Source of the DNA: Paralithodes platypus
Taxonomy: Eukaryota; Arthropoda; Malacostraca; Decapoda; Lithodidae
DNA: 64,000 nt
Reading direction: 5' to 3'
Assembly: GCA_032716605.1 (NCBI GenBank)
Contig: CM064569.1
Location: 11,071,538 to 11,135,537, forward strand
Part shown: positions 20,144-30,210 of the stretch, piece by piece
How the letters are laid out: the number at the start of each line of letters is the position of its first letter
Position numbering within the stretch: position 1 is the stretch's first letter
Position numbers and translations under genes: made by a program
The notes under the pieces: generated by a model
Database searches by the model: none
Told to the model about the DNA's origin: nothing
What the model saw: the letters and a program-made list of their open reading frames with translations, nothing else

Positions 20144-20298
20144 AACCGTCTTGGTGGTGTAATGGTTAAGGTGTCCAAAAATCTGTGTGTGATATCCCGG
20201 GTTCGAATCCTGTTGCATCACATAAAATTATATGCTTTCATTAATTTCATTGGAGGTGTTTGGTGTTGTGGTGAAATTAATAAACAATAGATTATATC
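20144..20298 (+). mobile_element. tRNA-derived SINE-like element
   Basis: An A box TGGTGTAATGG (20153-20163) and a B box GGTTCGAATCC (about 20200-20210) lie at tRNA-like spacing, followed by a body that is repeated at 19910-19968. Both boxes fit the RNA polymerase III internal promoter consensus. The acceptor strands do not pair and the T stem is imperfect, so this is not a working tRNA gene. A tRNA-derived SINE is the best reading; a decayed tRNA pseudogene next to an unrelated repeat is the alternative. Confidence 0.5.
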
Positions 20299-20779
20299 TT
20301 CACTGATCATCGTATTTGGAAACGGGATACCCCTAGTAATGTGTGTACAAATATTTCATGTAGCTTAAGAAAAATAATATATATATTGGTAGTGACCTTT
20401 GACCTTATACTTTGACTTACCAGTACATTGTGCATATGAATTGCAGTAATCTTCATATAGTGCAGAACATTTAGGGAAATTAAAAAATGTGTAGGTATAC
20501 TCATTAACAAAATAATTAAGCATTGCCATCTGGCTTTCTATTGTATCATTGCTCTTTTATAAAAAGTGTTTATTTATTGGATAACAATTACATAGTCGTA
20601 TTACATGAACACATACACAGTATATTGATGATCATGTATCAATTTGGTCAATAGAATTATTATAATATTGTACCATGTCCTCTGACCTGTAACCAGTCCA
20701 TCTACAGTACAATATGTGTTAGAACATTGGTAGAAATATTTACATGCAGAGAAAAATGAGCTAAGATAAATCGGATCTG
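20299..20779. other. AT-rich stretch without recognisable features
   Basis: No ORF with family motifs. Possibly the non-coding leader of the following LINE. Confidence 0.3.
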
Positions 20780-20791
20780 TGTGAGGCATCA

Positions 20792-21115
20792 ATGCAAGCC
20801 CGTAAGGAACAGTTGCCAGAGTTTAAGAGGGCTCGCCAAGCTTGGAAGATTGCTTTCTTTAATCACACCAAGCTGGTGATTCGAGACAGACGAGAGGACC
20901 AACGTATTACAGCTGGTAGGAGGAATGTCGAGGAGAGAGTGGACAGTGTAGATGGCCGGTTGACTCCAGCAGAGGCGGCTGGTACTGAGCAGGCTGGGCC
21001 CTCCCAAGCTGGTGGTGGGGAGGAAGGTTTACAGCTTCGCTCGTCGGCCTGCACCAGTCTGCCCCGGTCTACTTCCGCTGAGGAGGGCGCAGATACTTCC
21101 TCATACAATCAGTAG
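20792..21115 (+). pseudogene. ORF1 C-terminal remnant of the degenerate LINE
   Basis: A 107-codon open stretch. It begins basic and helical (LPEFKRARQAWKIAFFNHTK) and ends Ser/Gly/Glu-rich. It has no recognisable domain, but its position just upstream of the endonuclease fits ORF1 of a LINE. Assignment by position only. Confidence 0.4.
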
Positions 21116-21155
21116 AATGTGAAACCAAAGCGTTCAAAGAAAAAGTAGCATTTTA

Positions 21156-22260
21156 GTGTGTATCGTGCCTGTACATAATTATTGCTGTTTGTTTTATTTC
21201 CAATTATTCTTTAAATTTACATTCACTTATATGTTCCCATTCTCACAACTGACCAATAATAAATGTAGTGAAGTGTTCTCAGGCAATAATAATAGCTCTG
21301 CTAACGATTCATCTAATAGTAATAATAACGATAATCATAATGACGATATCGATAATGATAATAATGGTAGTAATAGCAATGATGTTGGTAATCTTAATAA
21401 TATTAATTATAACATTTCGCTTGATAATATTGCAAACTTGCAGTTTAGTCCATTCACGGTTAATGACGGATCAGAGATTCTCACTAATTGTGATCCAGAT
21501 AATAATATTTTTGATGATTTGCAAGTTTCCCCTACCGAATATTTTCACCAATTCGAGTTTCATCAATTTCTATCAACTGGTAATTCATATCTCACAGAAA
21601 TGCTTAATAATATTCGGAGCATCCCTAGTAACTTAGATAATTTCTTTATACAACATATAATGCCCACTCAAATGGGAATACATATACTGGGATTATGTGA
21701 AACAAGACTTTCGGATGATATTGTACATTTATATAATATAGAAGGCTATAATGTATTCGCTAACAATAGGGATCATCAAGGAGGGGGTTATGTTTGTTTG
21801 TCAAAGATTATATTAACTGCAAAGTCATAAGTAGGTTGACTATTATGAACGATTGTTTCAAATTATATTTATAGACTGCAATTTAAATAACAAAGTTTTT
21901 GTTATTGGTATTGTTTATAGAAGACCCAATTCAAATTAATTAATGTTTAGTGATTTGCTTAATGTAATATTGGATGAAATAACGTCACTGAGCAAAAGTT
22001 GTTATATATTGGGAGACTTCAATATTGATTTGTTGAATTTCGAACATAGTAAAGGGGTTAAGGATTACCTCAGCGCACTGTTCGAACATGTGTTTTATTC
22101 ATGCATTAATAAACCCACCAGAGTCGGTAGAGATTGTGCTTCCATAATTTACCATATTTGGTAAAATGACTTACATATAAAAACTAATAATGGTATCTTA
22201 ATTACTGATGTGTCAGACCACTTTGCCCCCTTTTTCACTTGTACAATTTTTGTACCGGTA
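21156..22260 (+). pseudogene. Endonuclease region of the degenerate LINE
   Basis: The first part (21286-21420) is an Asn/Asp/Ser-rich low-complexity stretch built from AAT/GAT codons. The apurinic-type endonuclease follows: MLNNIRSIPSNLDNFF, ILGLCETRLSDD, GYNVFANNR..GGGYVCL, then in other frames YILGDFNIDLLNF (21990-22060) and SDHFAPFFTC (22212-22245, SDH motif). Stops and shifts near 21830-21940 and 22160. Confidence 0.7.
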
Positions 22261-22289
22261 TGTGAAAGACGAACGAACTCTATTATTAG

Positions 22290-23880
22290 ATTCCGATATT
22301 ACAAATCACTCAATGTTCATCAATTAAATGAAACCATGGGACAGTCTTTTCAATGGTTTTCTGTTAGTCATACGGATGATGTAAATGTATCGTTTGAATG
22401 TTTTATATATAAGTTGACAGAATTATTTTATGAAAATATTCGATGGAAAACTATTCAGGTTTCCAGTGAACACTTAACTAAACCCTGGATAACTAATGGT
22501 ATCACTCAACTCATAAAGGAAAAGCACAACATGTATAGAAAGTTTGTCAGGAGACCAATCACTTTTGGAGAAGATTATCGTAGACTCAGAAATATGGTTA
22601 ACAACAAATTAGCGTCTGCTAAAAAGGAATATTTTATATCAAAAACAAATTTAGTAGCTGGTGATTATAAGAAAATTTGGAAAGTAATAAATTACATCTT
22701 ACTAGTCAAACCAAATAGAACTAATATCGATCAAATATAAATTAACAACTGCAAAGTATCGAATCCCACTCTAATTTGTAATCACTTTACCTCTTATTTT
22801 ACTTCAATAGGGAATTTATTAGCAGAAGCATCCTTTCTCGCCAATGCAATATCTAACTGGTGAATACCCAGATTTCGAATTACGTCTCACTACTCCTACT
22901 GAAATACGTGCTATTATTAAGGATTTCAAAGATTCCAGTCCGGGGTGTGATGGTATCCATTATAAAGCTATTAAAATGGTAGATAAGGCGAGTGCACCTA
23001 TATTATCTGATTTAAACAATGTATCCTTTCAAAAAGCTTGCTTTCCTGACAGACTAAAAGTCGCGAAGATTGTTCCCATATTTAAAGGTGATCTGCTTCA
23101 GGTGTCCAATTATCGTCCTATTTCCATCTTGTCCGTCCTCAGTAAGATAATTGAGCGGCTTGTATATGATAGACTGTTTAATTTTCTCACAAATCACATC
23201 TTAGTTAATCAACAATTTGCTTTTTGCAAACATTTCTCGCCACAATCAGACATAATTGAAATGTTGAATAATATCCTTCTTGCATCAATAGGACTTTTTC
23301 TGGATTTACGTAAAGCTTTCGATACCATTGATCATAACATTGTACTTGGAAAACTTGAATAGTATGGGGCAAGAAGTTTTTCGCAAAAATGGTTCTCAAG
23401 CTATCTAACTAACAGACAACAATATACTGAAATAAATAGTTTGTGCTCAACCAATGAAACAGTTACAGCAGGTGTTCCTCAGGGATCCACAATAGGACCC
23501 CTCTTATTTTTACTATATATTAATGATCTGGTACAATCTTCTCTTATAATGAACTTCATTTTATTCGCCGATTACACCAATGTTTTTTGTATTCTGGATC
23601 AAATTTACAAACAATATCAGATATAGTTAAAAGAGAGTTAAAATGCATCTATGATTGGTTGTTGGCTAATAGGTTATCGCTCAACATAGACAAGACTCAC
23701 TTTATTATTTTTTTCTGGGAGAAAAGCCATAAATATTGATGTAACATTACGAATTGGTGATACTTCAATTGAGAGAGTCTTTGCTACCAAGTTTTGGGGT
23801 ATCTTCATTGATAGCAGAATTACGTGGAAACCTCACATTAAGTATATTCAGAGTAAACTTTAAACAACAATAGGGATATT
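22290..23880 (+). pseudogene. Reverse transcriptase of the degenerate LINE
   Basis: Pieces in order: [71 protein letters not shown] and [11 protein letters not shown], where the second palm Asp is Tyr. Stops near 22738 and 23360 and later shifts break it. The motifs fit CR1/L2-type elements. Not functional. Confidence 0.8.
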
Positions 23881-25383
23881 ATATAACATTAAACATAATT
23901 TGACTAAGGAAGCTCTACTGTAAGCTCTTGTAACAATTTACTATAGCCTACTGTTCCATATTGCAACATAGTTTGGGGTTCAGCCCAAAAGGCCATACTA
24001 CAACATCTAATTCTCATTCAAAAGAAAATAGTAAGGCTATTAGATAATGCTAATTTTCTTGCACACACAAATCCTATATTCAAGGTTCTTCGAATACTAA
24101 AAATTGTGGATATTTATAAAATGGAATCATTAAAATTTGTCTACAATAATATTAATTAAGAGTTAACCACCGGTATCTCCTTTAATTCGGCAAGTAATGT
24201 ACACAACGTCAATACCAGAAATATGTCTCTTTTAAGACCTCCAAAACCCAAAACAGATTTAGAAAAAAAAAAAAATTCATACCAAGGTTGTATTAATTGG
24301 CATAACATCCCGATTGAAATTAGGTCAGCTACTAATAAGATTGGATTTAAAATAATAATGAAATAGTTTATTATTGATAACTATTAAATGTAATATCATC
24401 CATTCAATACTTTAGTAATTTAATTAATCACTGCGTTTATGTATTATCATAGGTAATTAAGCTGCTATAATTTAAGTATATGATAGTTTTGGAGCCCGTC
24501 TAAAATGCCCTAATATAATGGGCTCAGCCATGTATTAAAGGATTTATTTTACGTTGTATTATGGCTTATAAAACAATTTTACTTTGACTTTGGAGTAATT
24601 TCCCCCATGCCACATGGCTCGTTGACGGCGTTTGGGGGCTTATGGGCTGGTAAGTGGAGCGGCCAAGGTTCTTGACCGCTCCTCCTATCACCTCCAACTA
24701 ATGTTGTCATGTCCTTTTATTTCTCCTCCTTTCTAGTTTTCGTTTGTCCTTCTTCCGCTTACTCCTGGGGCGGCTGACAGAGGTCGGTCTCCCACCCTTG
24801 TGCTTTTGTGGACCTGTCCCTCCCTTTCCTTTTAGTTGACTTCCCTGTTTGTTTCCTACCTTTTTCTCTAACTGCTTCGGAGGCTTTAGTTTCCTTGGGG
24901 TTTCACCTTGCTGTTTCTGATCCCAGCTAAGTTGGCAGGGTCCACCTGGTGACAGGTGCTGCCGGCGAGGGCTCGCAAGGCTTGTTGCTGGAGGATGAGG
25001 ACTATCGGGTTGCTTTGAGGTTTATGACTCCCTTCTCCCTTCCCAGTGTGTGTGACAGGTGACTACGCTGGTCCCATTCTTCATGGGACAAAGCTACAGG
25101 AGAAATGCCCGGGTTGTACAAGGTCCTTAGCTCAAAGCCGAGGCCTGTCCCATTTCAATTGACCACATTCTGGGTTTCGTGGCCCTGCGGAGGTCTTTCT
25201 GCTTTTCATTGCCTGGGGCACCCAGTAACCGCAGTATCTTCTTCCATGCGTTGCTCCTTTTTTCTTTATATGGTGACAACTTATGTTTTTTTCGCTGTTC
25301 ATTCCTGTTCATGTCTTCTGCTTTGGAGGTTCCGCTGAGTGAGCCCCTTGTGGAATGCAGCCTGCCACTAGGGGCTATGGTGG

Positions 25384-27298
25384 TTGGCTGTCGGTCCGAT
25401 TCGCCGCGTGAGCACGGTTAGTCGGGGTTGGTTTTGGGTGCTCTCGACCTGCCCGCTGAAATGTCCCTCAATCATCACTCGTCCCTCTCGTTTGCCACTG
25501 TTCCGAGTCTCTACAACCTTTACGTCCTCATCGCGTCCTTCTCCAACCTCCACTACCCAGGCTTTAATCTCCTCTCCTGTTGTCGTTTCTGAGTCTTCAT
25601 CTTCTTCCTCTTCACCATCTATCGCTGTCACCCTCGACCCTTTTCTGCCTTCCCTCCCTTGTACTCTTTCCTCTTCTTTTCCAGTTTCATCCTCTTCTCG
25701 TCCTCGCTCCTCTCTCTTTGCACCTTCTTCCTTTGCTAAGTTTTTCTCCATCCCTGCCTCTGCTCCTCTGGCCAGTGATGACCTCCTCTTCCACCTGCGT
25801 GTCCTTCAGCAGGTGGGAAAGGACGTCACCTTCAACTTCCGTCATGATGACTCCCGACTTGTTACCGTCCAAACCGAACATCAGGCTACAGCTATGTTTT
25901 CATTCGTTGATTGTTCTGGCAGCTCCATACCGGCTCATAAAGACCACCGACTCAACTCCTGTACAGGGACTGTCCTGATCCCCGCTTTCATACGTCTAGG
26001 GGGTCGTCAATTCACGGATTGCGCCGACCTAGTCTAGAACATCATTGTTGCTCAAGACCACAAGGTGGTTAGTGTGGTCTGTTACACTATCCCTCCTCGC
26101 AACCATCGCCGCAATCCCGCAAACATTGCCAAGATCTCTTTTGATGGACTTTCCCTTCCTCCCCACGTTATTGTCGGTGGTAGTCGCCTCCCTGTGACTG
26201 AGTCTCTTCCTCGTACCCTCCAGTGTCGCAGTTGCTGGCATTTCGGCCACTCAGCGAAGTACTGTCGTATGTCCGCTGAGTGCCAGCGCTGTGCGCAGTC
26301 GGGCCATGCCATTGGTGAATGCCAGTCTACATCCCAGTTCTGCCTTAATTGTCGTGGATCTCATTCGGCCAACTCTAAAAATTGCCCAATTTATCTGTTT
26401 GAGTCTGAAGTCGCTGTCATCAAAGCGAGACAAGGCCTAACGCTTACTGCGGCTCGTCAAGAGGCTCGTCGCTTGGGCTTTACCCCTCAATCATTTTGAA
26501 AGATTCTGTCTCCTCCCTCCTCTTCTTTCCCTCCCTCTACCACGCCCCCCTCTTTTTCAATTTCCTCAGTTCCACCCCCCTCCTCTACTCCCTCTGTCCC
26601 CCATTCCACTCTCCCTGTCACACCGGTTTTGTCATCTGCCTCTATTCCTTCTCCCAATTCTTCTTCCAGACTTTCTCCTTCTACTACTTTCTCTTCCTCT
26701 TTTGTCTCCTGCGTTTTTGCTACCGTCTCTTCCTCTTCTTTGCCTTTGTCTAACTCTTTCTCTGTTCTAGATTCTTCTACTCCTACTTCTGTCCCTTTTT
26801 CTAGCTATCTTCCTCGTTCCTCCTCTTTTGGTCTCCCTCAACGTTCCAAGCTTCCCCCGCGATCTCTGTCATCTTCTTCTCCTTGTCGATCCAAACTACC
26901 TCCTCGCTCTAAACTTCCCATCTCCTCTATCAAACGGATTCCTGCGCTCCGTTCTTCCTCTCCCCCTGCCTCTTCTAAACGTAGGAGTGGTCTCCATAGC
27001 GTGCGGAGCCCGAGTCCCTACGGGAAGAAGAGGAAGCCTCCTCCTCCCTCTTCTTCCCTTTCTCCTCCCTTTGTCCAGTCTCGTTCTCCTCCTGTCACTG
27101 TGTCCCTAGATTTCTCCTACGAAACCTTACCCAAAATTGACGAGTTTATTCGTTTTTCTCACCCACCGACTTCAACCATTCATGCCGAGGTTCATCCTAT
27201 CCCCTCTTCTCTCCCCCCTACCCCTCTCCCGCCTTCCCTTACCCGTTCCCTTCCTCCACTTCCCCTCCTGACCCTTCCCCCTCCTCCTCTTCCCGCCC

Positions 27299-27304
<6 letters not shown>
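25384..27304 (+). pseudogene. LINE ORF1 (Gag-like, three CCHC zinc knuckles)
   Basis: One frame with two stops (26035-26037 TAG, 26497-26499 TGA). It has a Ser/Pro-rich N-terminus, an RNA-binding-like region (LLFHLRVLQQVGKDVTFNFR..VTVQTEHQA..), then CRSCWHFGHSAKYC, CQRCAQSGHAIGEC and CLNCRGSHSANSKNC at about 26225-26385, followed by EVAVIKARQGLTLTAARQEA. The latter is a sequence typical after the knuckles in Jockey/I Gag proteins. A long Ser/Pro tail with basic repeats (about 26800-27030, 'SKLPPRS') runs into the LINE insertion. ORF1 normally binds the element RNA. Confidence 0.82.
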
Positions 27305-27331
<27 letters not shown>

Positions 27332-29750
27332 CTATGTGATTGAGGGAGGCAAAAGGCATAACTGCCTATAGCGAGTGCCTCCCATATAGTTGAAAGAGTG
27401 ACAGGGCCAAATCAAGGACGTTCGAGCCAAAATGCTGGACCACACGGAGTTTTGAAGCAATTTAAGTCATAGGAAGAGGGAAAGACTGATTCTGGGAGAG
27501 AGTTCCAGAGCTCAGATGTTGAGTAGAAGAAAGTTTGAGAGTAACGTTTCACTCTTGGTTTGGAGAGTTGCACAGAGTAGGGGTGGGATTGAGTTGCAAG
27601 ACGGGTACCACGTGCCCTACGTAAAGGAGGTGGTATGCACTGGGATAGCTCTGAGGAACACTGATTATAGTAGCGATAGAATAGCGAGAGAGATGCAACA
27701 TTGCGGCGGAGAGAGAGAGATTGCAGAGAGTTGGTGAGTGGACGGAGAGTTAATGATACGAAAGGCCTTCCTTTCAACTTTGTCTAGGAGAGCGGTGTGA
27801 GAGGAACCTCCCCACACATGTGAACAATACTCAATACAAGGGCGCACTATGCCCCTGTACAGAGCAAGAAGCTGTGCAGGGGAAAAAAGAACCCCCTAAG
27901 GCGGTTGAGCACACCCAGCTTCTGGGAGGCTGCCTTAGCAAGACTGGTAATATGGTCCTTCCAAATGAGAGCAGAAGAAAAAGAGACACCAAGAATATTG
28001 AGAGAAGATGAAGGGGTGATTTTTGTATTGTTGAAGAATAAGGGATAGTCCGATGGGAGATCCTGACGGGTAGATAGATGGAGAAATTGGGTTTGGAAGC
28101 ATTACAGTTAACAAGGGTTTCTCTGCCCCAATTGGAAATAGTATTTAGATCAGAATTACGAGTTCTATGGCTTCATTACGTTTGTCGTTGAGGGATTGCT
28201 GGCTGGGGGCGTTCTGAAAACTAATGGAAGTAGTGTAAGGTTGAGTCGTCTGCGTATGAATGGATGGGAATTAAGGTACAGTTTAAGGAGATCATTTATA
28301 AAAATTAGAAAGAGAATAGGAGATAGGACAGAGCCCTGAGGAACACCGGAGTTTATAGGGTGAGGAAGTGAACAATGGCCGTCCACAACCGCAGCTATGG
28401 AACGGCCGGAAAGGAAATTAGAGACAAAGGCACAGATGGAGGGATAGAAACCGAAGGAGGGTAGTTTAGAAATTAAAGATTTATGCCAGACTCTATCGAA
28501 GGCTTTCGATATGTCTAGTGCAATAAAAAAAGTCTCACCGAAGTCCCGAAAGGAGGATGACCAGAGTTAGTATGATATGAAAGAAGATCACCAGTAGAGC
28601 GACCCTTAAGGAAGCCATACTGGCGATCTGAGAGCAGATTATGAGGAAGAGAAATGCTTAAGAAATTTGGAAGCAAGAATAGTTTCAAAAACTTTAGAAA
28701 GAACAGGAGATAAGAGCAATTGGACGATAGTTGGAGGGTTGAGAGCGGTCACCCTTCTTTGGGACAGGTTGAATGTGAGCAAACTTCCAGCATGAAGGGA
28801 AGACGTTTTAGAGGATAGACAGAGACGAAAGAGTTTGCCTAGGCAGGGAGTCAGCACGGAAGCACAGTTTTTTGAGAACAACAGGAGGAACACCGTCCGG
28901 ACTGTACGCCTTATTAGGTTAAGCCCAGAGAGGGTAGAAAGTACATCTTTAGAAGAGATTAGGATATTAGGCATAAGTAAGAGAGAGGAGGGCGGAGAGG
29001 GAGGAATAGCGCCGGAATCATCCAAGGTGGAGTTTCTAGCAAAAGTTTGAGCGAAGAGTTTAGCTTTGTCAGAGGAAGAAGTGATGGTTGTGCCATCAGA
29101 GTGGGAAAGGGGAGGGAAAGACGAGGAAGAGAAATTGTTGGAGAGGGTATTTGGCTAGTTGCCAGAAAGCTTGGGAAGAGCTAGAATTGGATAGTTCAGT
29201 GCATTTATTATTGATGAAGAGTGTTTGGCAAGTCGAAGAACAGATTTTGCTTGATTCCGGGCAGAAACCTATGAAGAATGAGAGTCTTGAGTTTTAAGGC
29301 GTCGGTACCGTTTGAATGCTTCCTCCTTATTGCGGACAGCAGTAGAACAGCGTGAGTAAACCAGATTTTTTAGCATTAGTCTGAGAGAAAGAGAATGGAA
29401 TGTATGCTTCCATGCCCGATAGGATTACCTCGGTAATGCGGTCAGCACTCTCCGAGGGTCCCCGGCCATGGAAGCAGAAATCATTCCATGGGAAATCAAA
29501 GAAGTACTGCCGAAGAGCCTCCCAGTCGGCAGCGCCAAAGTGCCACAAGCGCCGCCGGCTAGGAGGATCGGGTGGCTGTACTGGAGAGATAGGACAGGTG
29601 ACAGAGATAAGTTTATGGTCGGAGGAGCCCAAAGGAGAGAAAAGATCGACAGTATAAGAAGAAGGGTTAGAAGTTAGAAACAGGTCAAGAATGTTGGGCC
29701 GATCTCCGATGCGATCCGGGATACGGATACGGGATACGGGATACGGATAC
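27305..29750 (-). mobile_element. Jockey/CR1-type LINE nested in the I-group-like LINE
   Basis: The 3' end is a 27-nt T-run at 27305-27331 on the + strand, i.e. the poly(A) tail. The sense strand is minus and the copy is 5'-truncated near 29724, within the endonuclease. It is followed by 29725-29750, a scramble of GGGATAC/GGATAC repeats. The flanks on both sides belong to ORF1 of the outer LINE. It shares its 3' part with 37985-38855 and its 5' part with 1-710. Confidence 0.88.
27412..29632 (-). pseudogene. Reverse transcriptase and linker of the nested LINE
   Basis: Reading right to left: endonuclease end [13 protein letters not shown] (29590-29632), linker [22 protein letters not shown] fingers in broken frames (28640-29025), ALDISKAFDRVWHKSL (about 28480-28525), SGVPQGSVLSPILFLIFIND (28290-28350), YADDST near 28240-28258 in a shifted frame, and the C-terminal region with WGGSSHTALLDKVERKAF and FFYSTSELWNSLPES (27500-27540). 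The motif set is Jockey/CR1-group. Catalytic residues remain but frameshifts (near 28260 and 27670) inactivate it. Confidence 0.82.
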
Positions 29751-29896
29751 TGTCCTTCCTACCTCTTCCGACCCTCCTCCTCCTCCTCCTTCTCTTTCTT
29801 TGTTAGACCTTCCTATACCTCCCGGTTTCCCGTGTTCCCCTTCAGCGCCTTCTCATCCTCCTTCCCTTCCCATTCTTGCCATTATTTCCCATCGTT
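29751..29896 (+). pseudogene. C-terminal tail of the interrupted LINE ORF1
   Basis: Pro/Leu/Ser-rich codons (LDLPIPPGFPCSPSAP) continue the compositional tail seen before 27304, ending at a TAA near 29894. Support is composition and position only. Confidence 0.45.
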
Positions 29897-30210
29897 AACC
29901 TCTCTTGTATATATGTTCCATACATGGTGTTTACTGTATTTTGTAAATCTGTGTTGTATAATTATAGTGTATATATTTTCTTCCCACTTGTGTATTTTTT
30001 GTTCATGTATTCTATTTGTTTTTCCTTCTATTTTTTTTCGTTGCTTTCTTCTCATTTTTGTTTTTGTTTTGTTTATTTTTCCCTCCCTTGTTCCTCTTTA
30101 GTTCTATGTGTATTTGTTCCGCCTCTCTTATATATATTTGCATATATCTTTTTCATTCTCTCTTTTAAAGCTTCTTTTCTCGCTGTACTTTCTTTTTAGT
30201 ATTTTTGAGT
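29897..30210 (+). other. Spacer between LINE ORF1 and ORF2
   Basis: T-rich untranslated sequence. The next ATG with family similarity is at 30211. Confidence 0.4.

Larger units (their letters stand above)
20780..24575 (+). mobile_element. Degenerate CR1/L2-like LINE
   Basis: Remains of ORF1 (20792-21115), endonuclease (21560-22260) and reverse transcriptase (22290-23880) follow each other on the + strand, ending in a C-terminal stretch to about 24360 and a short-repeat 3' tail with 'gggctcagccatgtattaaa' near 24520-24540. It has many stops and frameshifts, more than the other LINEs here, so it is an old copy. Confidence 0.75.

Noticed and set aside
20153..20222. Functional tRNA gene
   Set aside because: A and B boxes fit, but the acceptor strands do not pair and the T stem is imperfect; a SINE-like origin is more likely.
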